Assembly: GCF_026619435.1 (NCBI RefSeq)
Contig: NZ_JAOVZQ010000001.1
Coordinates: 751,501 to 815,500 of the forward strand
Direction: 5' to 3'
Length of the DNA stretch: 64,000 nt
From: Hoeflea ulvae
GTDB taxonomy: Bacteria > Pseudomonadota > Alphaproteobacteria > Rhizobiales > Rhizobiaceae
Position 1 is the stretch's first letter. Each line of letters opens with the position of its first letter. The notes beneath the pieces were generated by a model, which was not told the origin of the DNA, searched no databases, and was given only the letters and a program-made list of their open reading frames with translations. Positions 8,185 through 15,139 of the stretch are shown piece after piece. Position numbers and translations under genes: made by a program.

Positions 8185-8327
8185 CTGGCAAGCCAGCGCG
8201 CCTGGATCCAACCTCCCCCTTGAGGGGAGGTCGGAGAAGCGAGCAAAGCGAAGCTGATCCGCGTGGGGGTCAGGAGCCAACCGCGCGCGCCGGATTATGT
8301 GGTGAAGTCCGCACCCCCACCGGCTCT
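8055..8327. repeat. Direct repeat, copy 1 (coaBC 3' end plus downstream)
   Basis: A 273-base unit aligned gap-free with 8392-8664 (offset 337 bases), differing at a few dozen bases by eye. Copy 1 covers the last 43 codons of coaBC and about 143 bases of downstream DNA. The non-coding part contains the palindrome CCTCCCCCTTGAGGGGAGG-like core and a GTGGGGGT ... ACCCCCAC pairing, a type of GC-rich intergenic palindrome common in rhizobial genomes. Confidence 0.85.
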
Positions 8328-8391
8328 GCCCACCCTCTGGGCGGTCAATCGCCGTCCTGCGGACCCCCTCAAGGGGGAGGCGAGTATGTAG

Positions 8392-8664
8392 CACCGGCAT
8401 CATTGGCGGGGACCGCAACCGCGTCAGCATCGTCTCGAACGACGGCGTCGAGGACTGGCCGGACCTGAGCAAGGCCGAAGTCGCCGACCGGCTGGCGGCA
8501 CGGATCGCCGAGGCGTTCTAGCTGGCAAGCCAGTGCGCCCGGATCCCACCTCCCCCTTGAGGGGAGGTCGGAGAAGCGAGCAAAGCGAAGCTGATCCGGG
8601 TGGGGGTTGGATGCCAACCGCGCGCGCAGGAGAAGGCGGTGAACTCCGCACCCCCACCGGCTCT
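8392..8664. repeat. Direct repeat, copy 2 with coaBC tail remnant
   Basis: Second copy of the 273-base unit. The coaBC-derived part is still open in frame (ends ADRLAARIAEAF then a stop) but has no upstream gene body or obvious start, so it is a remnant, not a functional gene. The 64-base spacer between copies (8328-8391) carries another CCCCCTC/GAGGGGG palindrome half. Most differences from copy 1 inside the coding part are substitutions, with no insertion or deletion. Confidence 0.8.
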
Positions 8665-8703
8665 GGGGAGGGCGGGTGGCGGCAGCGCGGACTGGGTGAA
8701 TTT

Positions 8704-9027
8704 TCAGTGTTGCTTCCGTGCCAGCCACCAACAATGCATGGCCTCGAAAACCGGTTTGAGGGATAGCCCGTCTTCAGTCACGCTATACTCCACACGAGGC
8801 GGCACCTCGGCGAATATCTCGCGACGGACCAAACCATCGGCTTCAAGTGTGCGGAGTTGCTTGGTCAGCATGGTCTGCGTGACGCCATCCACCTCACGAC
8901 GCAGTTCGCCGAAGCGCTTGGTTCCATGGAAAATCAGGGTTTTGAGAATCGCCAGTTTCCACTTGCCGCCGATCATTGTGAAAACAATCGGAGCCGGACA
9001 GAGGACATCTTGTTCGCTATCAACCAT
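8704..9027 (-). CDS. HxlR-family transcriptional regulator
   Basis: A 107-residue winged-helix regulator of the HxlR/MarR-like family. Typical segments: CPAPIVFTMIGGKWKLAILKTL at the N-terminus (conserved Cys, GGKW), KRFGELRREVDGVTQTMLTKQLR as the recognition helix region, and PPRVEYSVTEDG for the wing. The second ATG (9027) was chosen because GGAG lies 8 bases upstream of it; the first ATG (9039) has no such site. HxlR proteins often sense electrophiles or oxidants through the N-terminal Cys. It is divergent from a YCII-domain protein and probably controls it. Confidence 0.88.
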   Translation of the reverse strand: MVDSEQDVLCPAPIVFTMIGGKWKLAILKTLIFHGTKRFGELRREVDGVTQTMLTKQLRTLEADGLVRREIFAEVPPRVEYSVTEDGLSLKPVFEAMHCWWLARKQH

Positions 9028-9039
9028 GAAAAGCTCCAT

Positions 9040-9063
9040 TAGTATGTTTTTGTGAGCATAGTA
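9040..9063. promoter_or_regulatory. Candidate HxlR operator
   Basis: TAGTATG (9040-9046) and CATAGTA (9057-9063) form an imperfect inverted repeat (6 of 7 positions) with a 10-base spacer in the divergent HxlR/YCII intergenic region, just upstream of the regulator start. TACT/AGTA-type half sites are usual for this family. No footprint evidence. Confidence 0.35.
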
Positions 9064-9189
9064 CGAAAAAGTTGCCTACTTTTCAAACAGGAGAATAGTT
9101 GCGAGTGTTGGCTATCATGGGCTCGCTCGAAACCGGTGAATGAGGGCGGGAAGTCCGTGTCGACGGTGAAAACGAAAGGTGAAAGGCAC

Positions 9190-9498
9190 ATGCACATCAT
9201 ACTTCTGAAGCTCGGAGAGAATAAATCAGCTGCTCCGCAATTCATGGAAGCGCACAATGCATGGATTGCAAAGGGCATTGATGACGGCGCTTTTCAGTGC
9301 GTCGGCTCACTCGATGTCGGAGGAGGCTTCATTCTCGCTCATGGCGAGGAGAGCAGCGGCGTTTTGAGACGGGTCAAAGAGGACCCATTTGTTGAAAACA
9401 ATGTCGTCACCGTGGAAATTCACGAAATCGATGTGAAGCGTACGACCCCTGAATTGGCTCATCTTGCCAATGGGCGAACTGCTGTCTCCCAACGTTGA
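9190..9498 (+). CDS. YCII-domain protein
   Basis: A 102-residue protein with a YCII (YciI-like) fold, MHIILLKLGENKSAAPQFMEAHNAWIAKGIDDGAFQCVGSL...GGGFILAHGEESSGV. The ferredoxin-like fold is shown by the first strand, the helix with the conserved His in FMEAHNAWI, the glycine-rich turn VGGGFI and DPFVENNVVTVEIHEI. Some members act as small hydrolases/dehalogenase-like enzymes, but most have no known reaction. GAAAGG lies 5 bases before the ATG, favouring this start over two upstream ones. It is divergent from the HxlR gene and less GC-rich than surrounding genes. Confidence 0.8.
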   Translation: MHIILLKLGENKSAAPQFMEAHNAWIAKGIDDGAFQCVGSLDVGGGFILAHGEESSGVLRRVKEDPFVENNVVTVEIHEIDVKRTTPELAHLANGRTAVSQR

Positions 9499-9561
9499 TA
9501 CACACTACGCTGTTGAAAATGAGGGCTTATTCCTGCCATGCAGGCTTCCTGCCGCCGCCTC

Positions 9562-10371
9562 TCAAGCCACCGCCGCAATCCGCCCCGCCGCGCCCGGCAC
9601 CGGCGCAAACCGCGCCGAAGACATCCCGCTCCCCGTCAGCGTCACGAAACTCCCTGCCGGGATTTCGTGCCATTTGGTGCTGGCGTCGGTGAAGGGTTCG
9701 GAGACCAGGCAGTGGCCCTGATTGCCGCAGGTCGGCGCCGAATAGAGCGTTGGTGCAAAGGCGTCGGTGGCGTAGCGGATCGCGTAAAGCGTCCGGCCGT
9801 CGGAGAAGGCGGCGGTGAAGCGCACCAGTTCGCGCACGCCGGCGCGCGCGCTTTCGGCCAACGCAAAGCGGATGGCTTCGGCAAAGGCCCCCGCCGGGTC
9901 TGTTTCCAGCCCGAATTCGACCGCCAGCAGAAACAACAATTCCGAATCGGTGGTGCCGTGCCGCGCCCGGTAGAGCCGGTCCGAAAGCGCGGCTTCCATC
10001 GGCCGCCTGATCGCGTCAAAGCCGGCGATCTGGCCATTGTGCATGAAGGACCAGTTGTTGTGCACGAAGGGATGGCAATTGTCGCGGCTGGTCGCCCCGC
10101 CGGTCGAGGCCCGCACATGGGCGAGAAACAGCGGCGAGCGGATCTGTCGTGCCAGCGATTTGAGATTGCAGTCCGACCAGGCCGGCAGCACGTCGCGATA
10201 AAGCCCCGGCTCGGCATGTTCGCCATACCAGGCGATGCCGAATCCGTCGCCATTGGTCGCCGTCTTGGCTTCCGTGGCGCGGTGGGATTGCTCGATCAGC
10301 GAATGCCCCGGCGCCGACACGATCTGCTCCAGCGGGATCGGCGTTCCGCGGTAGGCGGCCCATCTGCACAT
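9562..10371 (-). CDS. Class II glutamine amidotransferase (YafJ-like)
   Basis: A 269-residue Ntn-type glutamine amidotransferase domain protein standing alone. The nucleophile is Cys2 after removal of Met1 (MCRWAAYRGTP). Other active-site elements: GDGFGIAWYG, FLAHVRASTGGATSRDNCHPF and NNWSFMHNGQI, which bind glutamine, and ESELL-like TDSELLFLLA. No synthase domain is fused, so ammonia may be delivered to an unknown partner or the protein may hydrolyse another gamma-glutamyl substrate. It precedes a small DUF6356 gene on the same strand, read after it with a 6-base gap. Confidence 0.9.
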   Translation of the reverse strand: MCRWAAYRGTPIPLEQIVSAPGHSLIEQSHRATEAKTATNGDGFGIAWYGEHAEPGLYRDVLPAWSDCNLKSLARQIRSPLFLAHVRASTGGATSRDNCHPFVHNNWSFMHNGQIAGFDAIRRPMEAALSDRLYRARHGTTDSELLFLLAVEFGLETDPAGAFAEAIRFALAESARAGVRELVRFTAAFSDGRTLYAIRYATDAFAPTLYSAPTCGNQGHCLVSEPFTDASTKWHEIPAGSFVTLTGSGMSSARFAPVPGAAGRIAAVA

Positions 10372-10377
10372 GCGGTT

Positions 10378-10593
10378 CTATTGGCTCCGGTTGTGCATCT
10401 TGTGATGCAGCTCGTTGATCATACGGCTGGCAGTTTTCTCAAAGGTAAACGGCAGCACCGCATGACACAGCGCGCAGAAACCGGCGGCAAACAACTTGGC
10501 CGAGAATTTTCCGGCAAACAAAAGGTGTTCGAAATAGCTCTCGTCAACCGAGTGCGGGTGGGCGGTGAACAGGCGGGCGATCTGGTTGGACAT
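10378..10593 (-). CDS. Small DUF6356-like protein
   Basis: A 71-residue protein beginning MSNQIARLFTAHPHSVDESYF and ending in MINELHHKM; it looks like the DUF6356 family, small proteins with the pattern RLFxxHP.S..E.Y.EH and a hydrophobic stretch (FAAGFCALCHAVLPFTFEKTASR). One membrane helix is possible around residues 27-50. A longer reading frame exists upstream but overlaps the Lrp gene promoter; the internal ATG follows GAGGG by about 10 bases. It lies 6 bases upstream of the amidotransferase gene, so they likely share a transcript. Function unknown. Confidence 0.75.
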   Translation of the reverse strand: MSNQIARLFTAHPHSVDESYFEHLLFAGKFSAKLFAAGFCALCHAVLPFTFEKTASRMINELHHKMHNRSQ

Positions 10594-10646
10594 CGGCTTG
10601 GTTCCCTCAATTGTGCTTTGGTTGTGTGAGGATAGCCCGTTGTCGC

Positions 10647-10701
10647 GGGAGATATGTCCCGAATGTCCTTTCAATGTTTTCGATATTGGGATAAATGTCC
10701 C
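10647..10701. promoter_or_regulatory. Twin palindromic sites in the Lrp/DUF6356 divergent promoter
   Basis: GGGAGATATGTCCC (10647-10660) and GGGATAAATGTCCC (10688-10701) are near-identical 14-base sites sharing GGGA....TCCC symmetry, with centres 41 bases apart, close to four helical turns. The second site ends 3 bases before the Lrp start codon. Same-face spacing of paired sites fits Lrp-type octamers wrapping DNA and autoregulation (inference). Confidence 0.55.
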
Positions 10702-10704
10702 GCC

Positions 10705-11175
10705 ATGCACCAGATTGATGATATGGATGTCCGAATACTGAGCCAGCTGCAGCGCGACGGCACACTGTCGGTCGATTCGCTGTCGGAACGGGTCAACCTG
10801 TCACGCAATGCCTGCTGGCGCCGGGTCAAGCTGATGGAGGAGCGCGGCCTGATCAAGGACCGCGTTGCCATTCTCGATGCCGAAGCCGCCGGCTGCGGCC
10901 TGTCGGTGTTCATCTTCGTCCGTGCCGCCAGCCATGATGCCGGCTGGCTCAAGCAGTTCCGCGATGCCGTCGGCGCATTCCCGGAAATTGTCGGCGTCTA
11001 CCGCACCTCCGGCGATCTCGATTACGTGCTGCGCGCCCGCGTCTCCGACGTGAAGGCCTATGACCGGCTCTATCAGCGGCTCATCGCCAAGGTGAAGCTC
11101 GCCGATGTCTCCGCCTCTTTCGTCATGGAGGAGATCAAGGAAACCACGCAGATCCCCTTGTCCGGGCTGGTATAG
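10705..11175 (+). CDS. Lrp/AsnC-family transcriptional regulator
   Basis: A 156-residue Lrp-type regulator. The N-terminal helix-turn-helix is seen in MDVRILSQLQRDGTLSVDSLSERVNLSRNACWRRVKLMEERGLI and the C-terminal RAM ligand-binding domain in VFIFVRAASHD...FPEIVGVYRTSGDLDYVLRARVSDVKAYDRLYQRLI. The SGDLDYVL element is the usual effector-pocket region for amino acids. The ATG at 10705 gives MHQIDDMDVRIL, a standard Lrp N-terminus; an earlier in-frame ATG would run through the operator sites. The gene is divergent from the DUF6356/amidotransferase pair, which may be its targets. Confidence 0.92.
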   Translation: MHQIDDMDVRILSQLQRDGTLSVDSLSERVNLSRNACWRRVKLMEERGLIKDRVAILDAEAAGCGLSVFIFVRAASHDAGWLKQFRDAVGAFPEIVGVYRTSGDLDYVLRARVSDVKAYDRLYQRLIAKVKLADVSASFVMEEIKETTQIPLSGLV

Positions 11176-11176
11176 T

Positions 11177-11246
11177 TCGGGGACAGTTTACCTTTTCGTC
11201 AAAAAAATCAAACAGATGCGACGACGAAAAAGGAAACTGTCCCCGA
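11177..11246. repeat. Long imperfect inverted repeat (REP/MITE-like) after lrp
   Basis: Outer arms TCGGGGACAGTTT and AAACTGTCCCCGA are perfectly complementary and extend inward with mismatches to TTTTCGTC / GACGAAAAA around an AT-rich loop. It begins 2 bases after the lrp stop and could serve as a transcription terminator. GGGGACAGTTT palindromes of this kind are scattered through many proteobacterial genomes as repeated extragenic elements; copy number here is unknown. Confidence 0.7.
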
Positions 11247-11273
11247 CCTTCCAAATGTCGTCTGCAGTGCGGT

Positions 11274-11495
11274 TCAGCCCTGCCGGTTCTTCACCCGTTC
11301 CATCGCAAGATTGATCGAGGCCATGCGCGCTTCCACCTGATCGAGATCGGCAGTGCCGCGGCCGGTCTGGCGCTCCAGTTCGAATTTCATCTCGCTGATC
11401 CGGTCGAGCTTTTCGGCCTTGGTCAGTGTCTCATGCTCGGAAACGGCTTCCGGTGTCAGCTCGGTTTCCAGTTTGGAATCGATTTTCAAAGACAT
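11274..11495 (-). CDS. Small conserved helical protein, unknown function
   Basis: A 73-residue acidic/basic mixed protein starting MSLKIDSKLETELTPEAV. Almost all of it after residue 15 looks helical, with heptad-like spacing in KAEKLDRISEMKFELERQ and LDQVEARMASINLAMERV, so a coiled coil is likely. AGGAG lies just upstream of this ATG, which is why it is preferred to the earlier one ten codons upstream. It stands alone between the lrp terminator-like repeat and the pirin gene, and no family was recognised. Confidence 0.6.
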   Translation of the reverse strand: MSLKIDSKLETELTPEAVSEHETLTKAEKLDRISEMKFELERQTGRGTADLDQVEARMASINLAMERVKNRQG

Positions 11496-11713
11496 CTCAT
11501 TCTCCTTTTGCTGCTGTCCCACCAACGCCTCGCGCGCGGTGGAGTTCCAACCCGCGCCACGACACGTGCCCGGGGCAGGGAGCGGTCAAGCCCGCGGCAT
11601 TGAACAGTGCGTTCTCCGCCGCCCACTTCTTGTGCACGCCTCAAGCGGCTATCTATGGAGCAACTTCGCCATCACCGGCCCGCTTTGCCGGGCCCGAACT
11701 CAAGGAGACTGCC

Positions 11714-12625
11714 ATGTCGATCAGACCAGTCCGCCATCTCTCCACCGCCGTGCCGCATCTCGAAGGCGCCGGCGTGCAGTTGCAACGCGCCTTCGGCTTT
11801 GACGATCCGTCGCTGACCGATCCGTTCCTGCTGTTTGACGATTTCCGCAACGAGCAACCGGAAAACTACATAAAGGGTTTTCCCTGGCATCCGCATCGCG
11901 GCATCGAGACCATTACCTACGTGCTGGCCGGCACCGTCGATCACGGCGACAGCCTCGGCAACACCGGTTCGCTCGGCGCCGGCGACGTGCAATGGATGAC
12001 CGCCGGCAGCGGCATCATGCACCAGGAAATGCCCAAGGGCGACGCGGGTGGCCGCATGCACGGTTTTCAGCTCTGGGCCAATCTGCCGGCTGCAATGAAA
12101 ATGACCGCGCCGCGCTACCAGGATGTCACCTCCGCCGATATCCCGGTCGAGATCGATGATGACGGCACCGCTGCGCGCATCATCTGCGGCGAGTTCTGGG
12201 GCAAGCGCGGCCCGGTCGACGGCATTGCCGCCGAGCCGTCCTATGTCGACATCTCGGTGCCGCCGGGCAAGCGGAAGACCTTCAAGGTCGACGCCTACCG
12301 CTCGGCCTTCGCCTACATCTTCGCCGGTTCCGGCTCGTTCCGCGACGCCTCCAAGCCATTCGGCGTACTGGTCGAAAAGGAAGTCGAAGGCGAGGAGATC
12401 CAGATCCGCGACATGTCGGGCGACCGCACTTTGGTGGTGTTCGACACCGGCGACGAGATCACCGTGCAGGCCGGCGACGAGGGCATCCGCTTCCTGCTGG
12501 TCTCCGGCAAGCCGATCCAGGAGCCGGTGGCCTGGCACGGCCCCATCGTCATGAACACCCGCTCCGAGCTGATCCAGGCTGTAACCGAGTTGCAGAACGG
12601 CACTTTCATTAAGCCATCGCACTAG
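11714..12625 (+). CDS. Pirin-family bicupin protein
   Basis: A 303-residue pirin. The N-terminal cupin has the metal-binding histidines in FPWHPHRGIETITYVLAGTVDHGDS and MHQEMP (two His, one His and Glu), and the second cupin follows a shorter, degenerate pattern from about residue 190. Pirins bind iron; some bacterial ones are quercetin dioxygenases, others interact with metabolic enzymes, so the substrate is open. The ATG at 11714 is preceded by AAGGAG and yields MSIRPVRHLSTAV; the upstream in-frame extension lacks pirin similarity. A strong terminator follows. Confidence 0.92.
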   Translation: MSIRPVRHLSTAVPHLEGAGVQLQRAFGFDDPSLTDPFLLFDDFRNEQPENYIKGFPWHPHRGIETITYVLAGTVDHGDSLGNTGSLGAGDVQWMTAGSGIMHQEMPKGDAGGRMHGFQLWANLPAAMKMTAPRYQDVTSADIPVEIDDDGTAARIICGEFWGKRGPVDGIAAEPSYVDISVPPGKRKTFKVDAYRSAFAYIFAGSGSFRDASKPFGVLVEKEVEGEEIQIRDMSGDRTLVVFDTGDEITVQAGDEGIRFLLVSGKPIQEPVAWHGPIVMNTRSELIQAVTELQNGTFIKPSH

Positions 12626-12651
12626 GCGGGCTCGTCAGACATCACGTGTCA

Positions 12652-12681
12652 AAAAATGCCGGGATTCGTCCCGGCATTTTT
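12652..12681 (+). terminator. Intrinsic terminator of the pirin gene
   Basis: AAAAATGCCGGGA / TCCCGGCATTTTT, a 13-base perfect stem with a TTCG tetraloop and a T run, 27 bases after the pirin stop. The A run on the other side makes it potentially bidirectional. Confidence 0.9.
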
Positions 12682-12704
12682 GTGTTCAGATGCCGGAGGC
12701 AGCA

Positions 12705-12860
12705 CCCCTCCCCAACCCCTCCCCACAAGGGGGAGGGGCTTCGAATGCGTCACGCCTGATGCCCAGCAAGCTCAAGTCGCAACGAATCGAGACGCTCGCC
12801 ATCAAGGCGAATTGTGCCGCGCATTGCCCCTCCCCCTTGTGGGGAGGGGTTGGGGAGGGG
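12705..12860. repeat. 34-base perfect inverted repeat with 88-base loop
   Basis: Bases 12705-12738 and 12827-12860 are exact reverse complements (34 of 34). Each arm contains a C-rich tract CCCCTCCCCAACCCCTCCCC running into CACAAGGGGGAGGGG, itself partly self-complementary. The 88-base loop has no recognisable gene. The structure lies in the 384-base gap between the pirin terminator and the ArsR operator. It may be a mobile palindrome family member or a former insertion footprint. Confidence 0.85.
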
Positions 12861-12949
12861 CCTTTTCAAACCCCGATCCCCCGTCCGTCCCCGCCGCCTT
12901 GTTGCCGGAAGCCACCCGGCATGGCATCTGAAACCAGGGCGTAAGAAAT

Positions 12950-13005
12950 ATTCACCCGAATGGTTGACTAATTCTTCGACTCGAGATATTCAACCATAAG
13001 GGTGA
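12950..13005. promoter_or_regulatory. Operator/promoter of the ArsR-SRPBCC operon
   Basis: TTCACCCGAATGGTTGA (12950-12966) and TCAACCATAAGGGTGAA (12989-13005) form a 17-base inverted repeat with two central mismatches and a 22-base spacer. A -35-like TTGACT (12963-12968) overlaps the left arm and a weak -10 TATTCA (12986-12991) runs into the right arm, so a bound repressor would cover both. The ArsR start codon follows 4 bases after the right arm. Confidence 0.65.
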
Positions 13006-13009
13006 ACAA

Positions 13010-13357
13010 ATGGACGAAGATGCACTGTCGAAAATCCTCAAGGCTGCCGGGGACACCACCCGCCGGCAGATCCTGACGCTCCTTGTTCAGGAAGGCGCGT
13101 TGAGGGTGACGGCACTTTCTGCCCATTTCGACATGTCTCTGAATTCCGTCTCCAAGCACATCAAGGTGCTGGAGGAGGCAGGGCTTGTCACCCGCCGGAC
13201 TGTCGGCCGCGAGCATTTCATCGCGGCCGAGCTTGAACCGCTGAAGCTGACTGAGAGCTGGTTCAGGCAACTCAAGTCCATCTGGGAGTTGCGCCTGTCG
13301 GCGCTGGAAGAGGCACTCGTTTCAAAGGACGATGACAATGACCGAGACACTCAATGA
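13010..13357 (+). CDS. ArsR-family regulator (SRPBCC-partner type)
   Basis: A 115-residue winged-helix repressor: MDEDALSKILKAAGDTTRRQILTLLVQEGALRVTALSAHF then MSLNSVSKHIKVLEEAGLVTRRTVGREHF, the ArsR recognition helix and wing. No cysteine metal site is present, in line with the non-metal ArsR branch that precedes SRPBCC (AHSA1) genes. The C-terminus WFRQLKSIWELRLSALEEALV is the usual dimerisation helix. Its 3' end overlaps the next gene. The inverted repeat just upstream is its likely operator. Confidence 0.9.
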   Translation: MDEDALSKILKAAGDTTRRQILTLLVQEGALRVTALSAHFDMSLNSVSKHIKVLEEAGLVTRRTVGREHFIAAELEPLKLTESWFRQLKSIWELRLSALEEALVSKDDDNDRDTQ

Positions 13358-13775
13358 ACTGGAACTGACCGTAAGCCGGAAGATCCCGGTCCCCCGCCAA
13401 AAGGTGTTCGACGCCTGGCTGTCGCCGCGCATGATGGAAAAATTCATGCGTCCGGGCGGCAGCGACATGACCTCGACAGCCACCAATGATCCGGTCAAGG
13501 GCGGCCGCTTCTCGATCATCATGCAGGACGCCGGAAAGAACATCCCGCATGCCGGCACCTATCTGGAGATCGACCCGCATTCGCGCCTGGCCTTCACCTG
13601 GGAATCGCCCCATTCGCTCGATGACAGCGTCGTCACCATCGATTTCGCCGAGCTCGGGCCGAGCCTCACCGAAATCAGGCTGCACCAGGTCAAGTTCCGC
13701 AGCGAGGCGGCGCGTGACGGCCATATTTCAGGCTGGACCGCCATCTTTGAAGCCCTGGAGGAAACCCTCGGCTGA
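13338..13775 (+). CDS. SRPBCC (AHSA1-like) ligand-binding protein
   Basis: A 145-residue START-like protein of the activator-of-Hsp90-ATPase (AHSA1) group. Seen: ELTVSRKIPVPRQKVFDAWLSPRMMEKFMRP, GGRFSIIMQDAGKNIPHAGTYLEIDPHSRLAFTW, and the closing helix DGHISGWTAIFEALEETLG. It binds an unknown hydrophobic ligand in a deep cavity. The second ATG (13338) was chosen because AAAGGA sits at normal spacing from it; the ATG at 13332 is equally possible. It overlaps the ArsR gene by 20 bases, so both are co-translated and the ligand or substrate may signal to the repressor. Confidence 0.88.
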   Translation: MTETLNELELTVSRKIPVPRQKVFDAWLSPRMMEKFMRPGGSDMTSTATNDPVKGGRFSIIMQDAGKNIPHAGTYLEIDPHSRLAFTWESPHSLDDSVVTIDFAELGPSLTEIRLHQVKFRSEAARDGHISGWTAIFEALEETLG

Positions 13776-13962
13776 ACCGGCCAGCTAACGGGCCAGATCA
13801 CCGGCAAGCCCGCTTGCCGGATTGCCGGGCGGAGACCAGCAGGTCCCGCCCGGCCTTTCGCTGAGCCCGGCAGCTGCCCCGGCGGCATTTGATCTGCCGC
13901 ATATCGGCCGCCACGGCGCGGATGCTAAGGCTGCTTTCCATGAAAACCGGAAGGGCCGCACC

Positions 13963-14580
13963 ATGGACAGATCCGTGCTTGAAGAGATCGAACAGCGCCT
14001 GCGCAAAACCCGCGACGAGCTCGAGCAGGAGCTCGACCGGCAACTTGATGCCCGCCGCGAACAGTTCCGCTACCGGCTGCAGCGCGGCAAGGTGCGTTTC
14101 GACCGCGAGATCCTGGCCCTGCAGAAGACCTACCGCATCGGCCTGTGGCGCTATATCACCGGCGCCCGTATCGCCATCCTGCTCACCGCGCCGGTGATCT
14201 ACGCCGTGGCCATTCCGCTGGCCCTGCTCGACCTGTCGGTGACGATCTACCAGCAGATCTGCTTCCGGGTCTACGGCATCGACCTGGTGCGCCGCGCCGA
14301 CTATGTCGTCATCGACCGCCACATGCTCGCCTATCTGAATTTCATCGAGAAGTTCAATTGCATCTATTGCGGCTACGGCAATGGCGTCATCGCCTATGCG
14401 CGCGAGATCGCCGGCCGCACCGAAGCCTATTGGTGCCCGATAAAGCATGCCCGGCGCACGCTCGATCCGCATCCCTCCTTTGCCAGCTTCATGGAATTCG
14501 GCGATGCCGAAACCTATCGCGACTGGCTCGCCAATGGCCGCAAGTCCCGGCCTGCCGCGCCACCGGACGCGGCTCCCTGA
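13963..14580 (+). CDS. Conserved membrane protein with a C-x2-C motif
   Basis: A 205-residue protein. Residues 1-55 are a charged coiled-coil-like stretch (EEIEQRLRKTRDELEQELDRQ), followed by a hydrophobic segment of one or two helices (IAILLTAPVIYAVAIPLALLD), then a conserved cytoplasmic-looking part with RADYVVIDRHMLAYLNFIEK, FNCIYCGYGNG and YWCPIKHARR. The cysteines suggest a metal or redox site. I have the impression of similar proteins in other proteobacteria but cannot name a family. AAGGG lies before the ATG; a longer start 47 codons upstream adds a sequence without conserved features. Function unknown. Confidence 0.75.
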   Translation: MDRSVLEEIEQRLRKTRDELEQELDRQLDARREQFRYRLQRGKVRFDREILALQKTYRIGLWRYITGARIAILLTAPVIYAVAIPLALLDLSVTIYQQICFRVYGIDLVRRADYVVIDRHMLAYLNFIEKFNCIYCGYGNGVIAYAREIAGRTEAYWCPIKHARRTLDPHPSFASFMEFGDAETYRDWLANGRKSRPAAPPDAAP

Positions 14581-14603
14581 CCTGCTTCGGGCAAGCCGGT
14601 GCC

Positions 14604-15131
14604 CTACAATGCCTTGTACATATAGGTCGTGGCATGCAGCTGAGCCCCGTCAGCATCCAGCGCAAAGCCGGGGATCATCCCGGCTGTTCTGAAGCCCGCC
14701 GCAAGGTAGAGCGGTTCGGCCTTGTCGCCGGTTTTCGTGTCGAGCGTGATCAGGCTCTTGCCCGCAGCCCGCGCCTCGGCATCCAGCGCCTGCATCAGCG
14801 CCCGGCCGATGCCCCGGCGCCGGACCCGCGGCGCCACCATCATCTTGGCCACTTCGCAGCGATGTGGCTGGTTGGGCGGCAGCGCGATGATCAGTTGCAC
14901 CGATCCCACCGTCTCGCCACCCAGCCGCGCCACCAGCAATCTGCGCCGCCCGGCGCGCACTTCGCCAAACACCTGGCCAGTAAAGAACGCCAGCCCCTCG
15001 GCCAGGGAAAACGGCTGCATGTAGCCGATCGCAGCGCCGCTCATCACCGTGTCGGCCATGATCTGCGCCAGCGCGTGCGCCTCGGTGTCCAGTTGGTCAG
15101 CGGCAAGCGTATGAATGGTAATTTCGGTCAT
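14604..15131 (-). CDS. GNAT-family N-acetyltransferase
   Basis: A 175-residue GNAT enzyme. Start MTEITIHTLAADQL chosen because it lies 8 bases after the stop of the XRE-cupin gene, consistent with co-translation; the longer frame runs back into that gene. Motif A is CEVAKMMVAPRVRRRGIGRALMQAL (RRRGIG binds the acetyl-CoA pyrophosphate), followed by SLITLDTKTGDKAEPLYLAAGF. GNATs paired with XRE-cupin regulators often acylate amines or antibiotics, but no substrate can be read here. Confidence 0.88.
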   Translation of the reverse strand: MTEITIHTLAADQLDTEAHALAQIMADTVMSGAAIGYMQPFSLAEGLAFFTGQVFGEVRAGRRRLLVARLGGETVGSVQLIIALPPNQPHRCEVAKMMVAPRVRRRGIGRALMQALDAEARAAGKSLITLDTKTGDKAEPLYLAAGFRTAGMIPGFALDADGAQLHATTYMYKAL

Positions 15132-15139
15132 GGCGACTC

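Noticed and set aside
8220..8766. Short frames within the coaBC repeat region
   Set aside because: They run through the palindromic repeats; only the coaBC tail remnant is meaningful.
12705..12860. CRISPR array from repeated C/G-rich blocks
   Set aside because: There are only two copies in inverted orientation, with no spacers and no cas genes.
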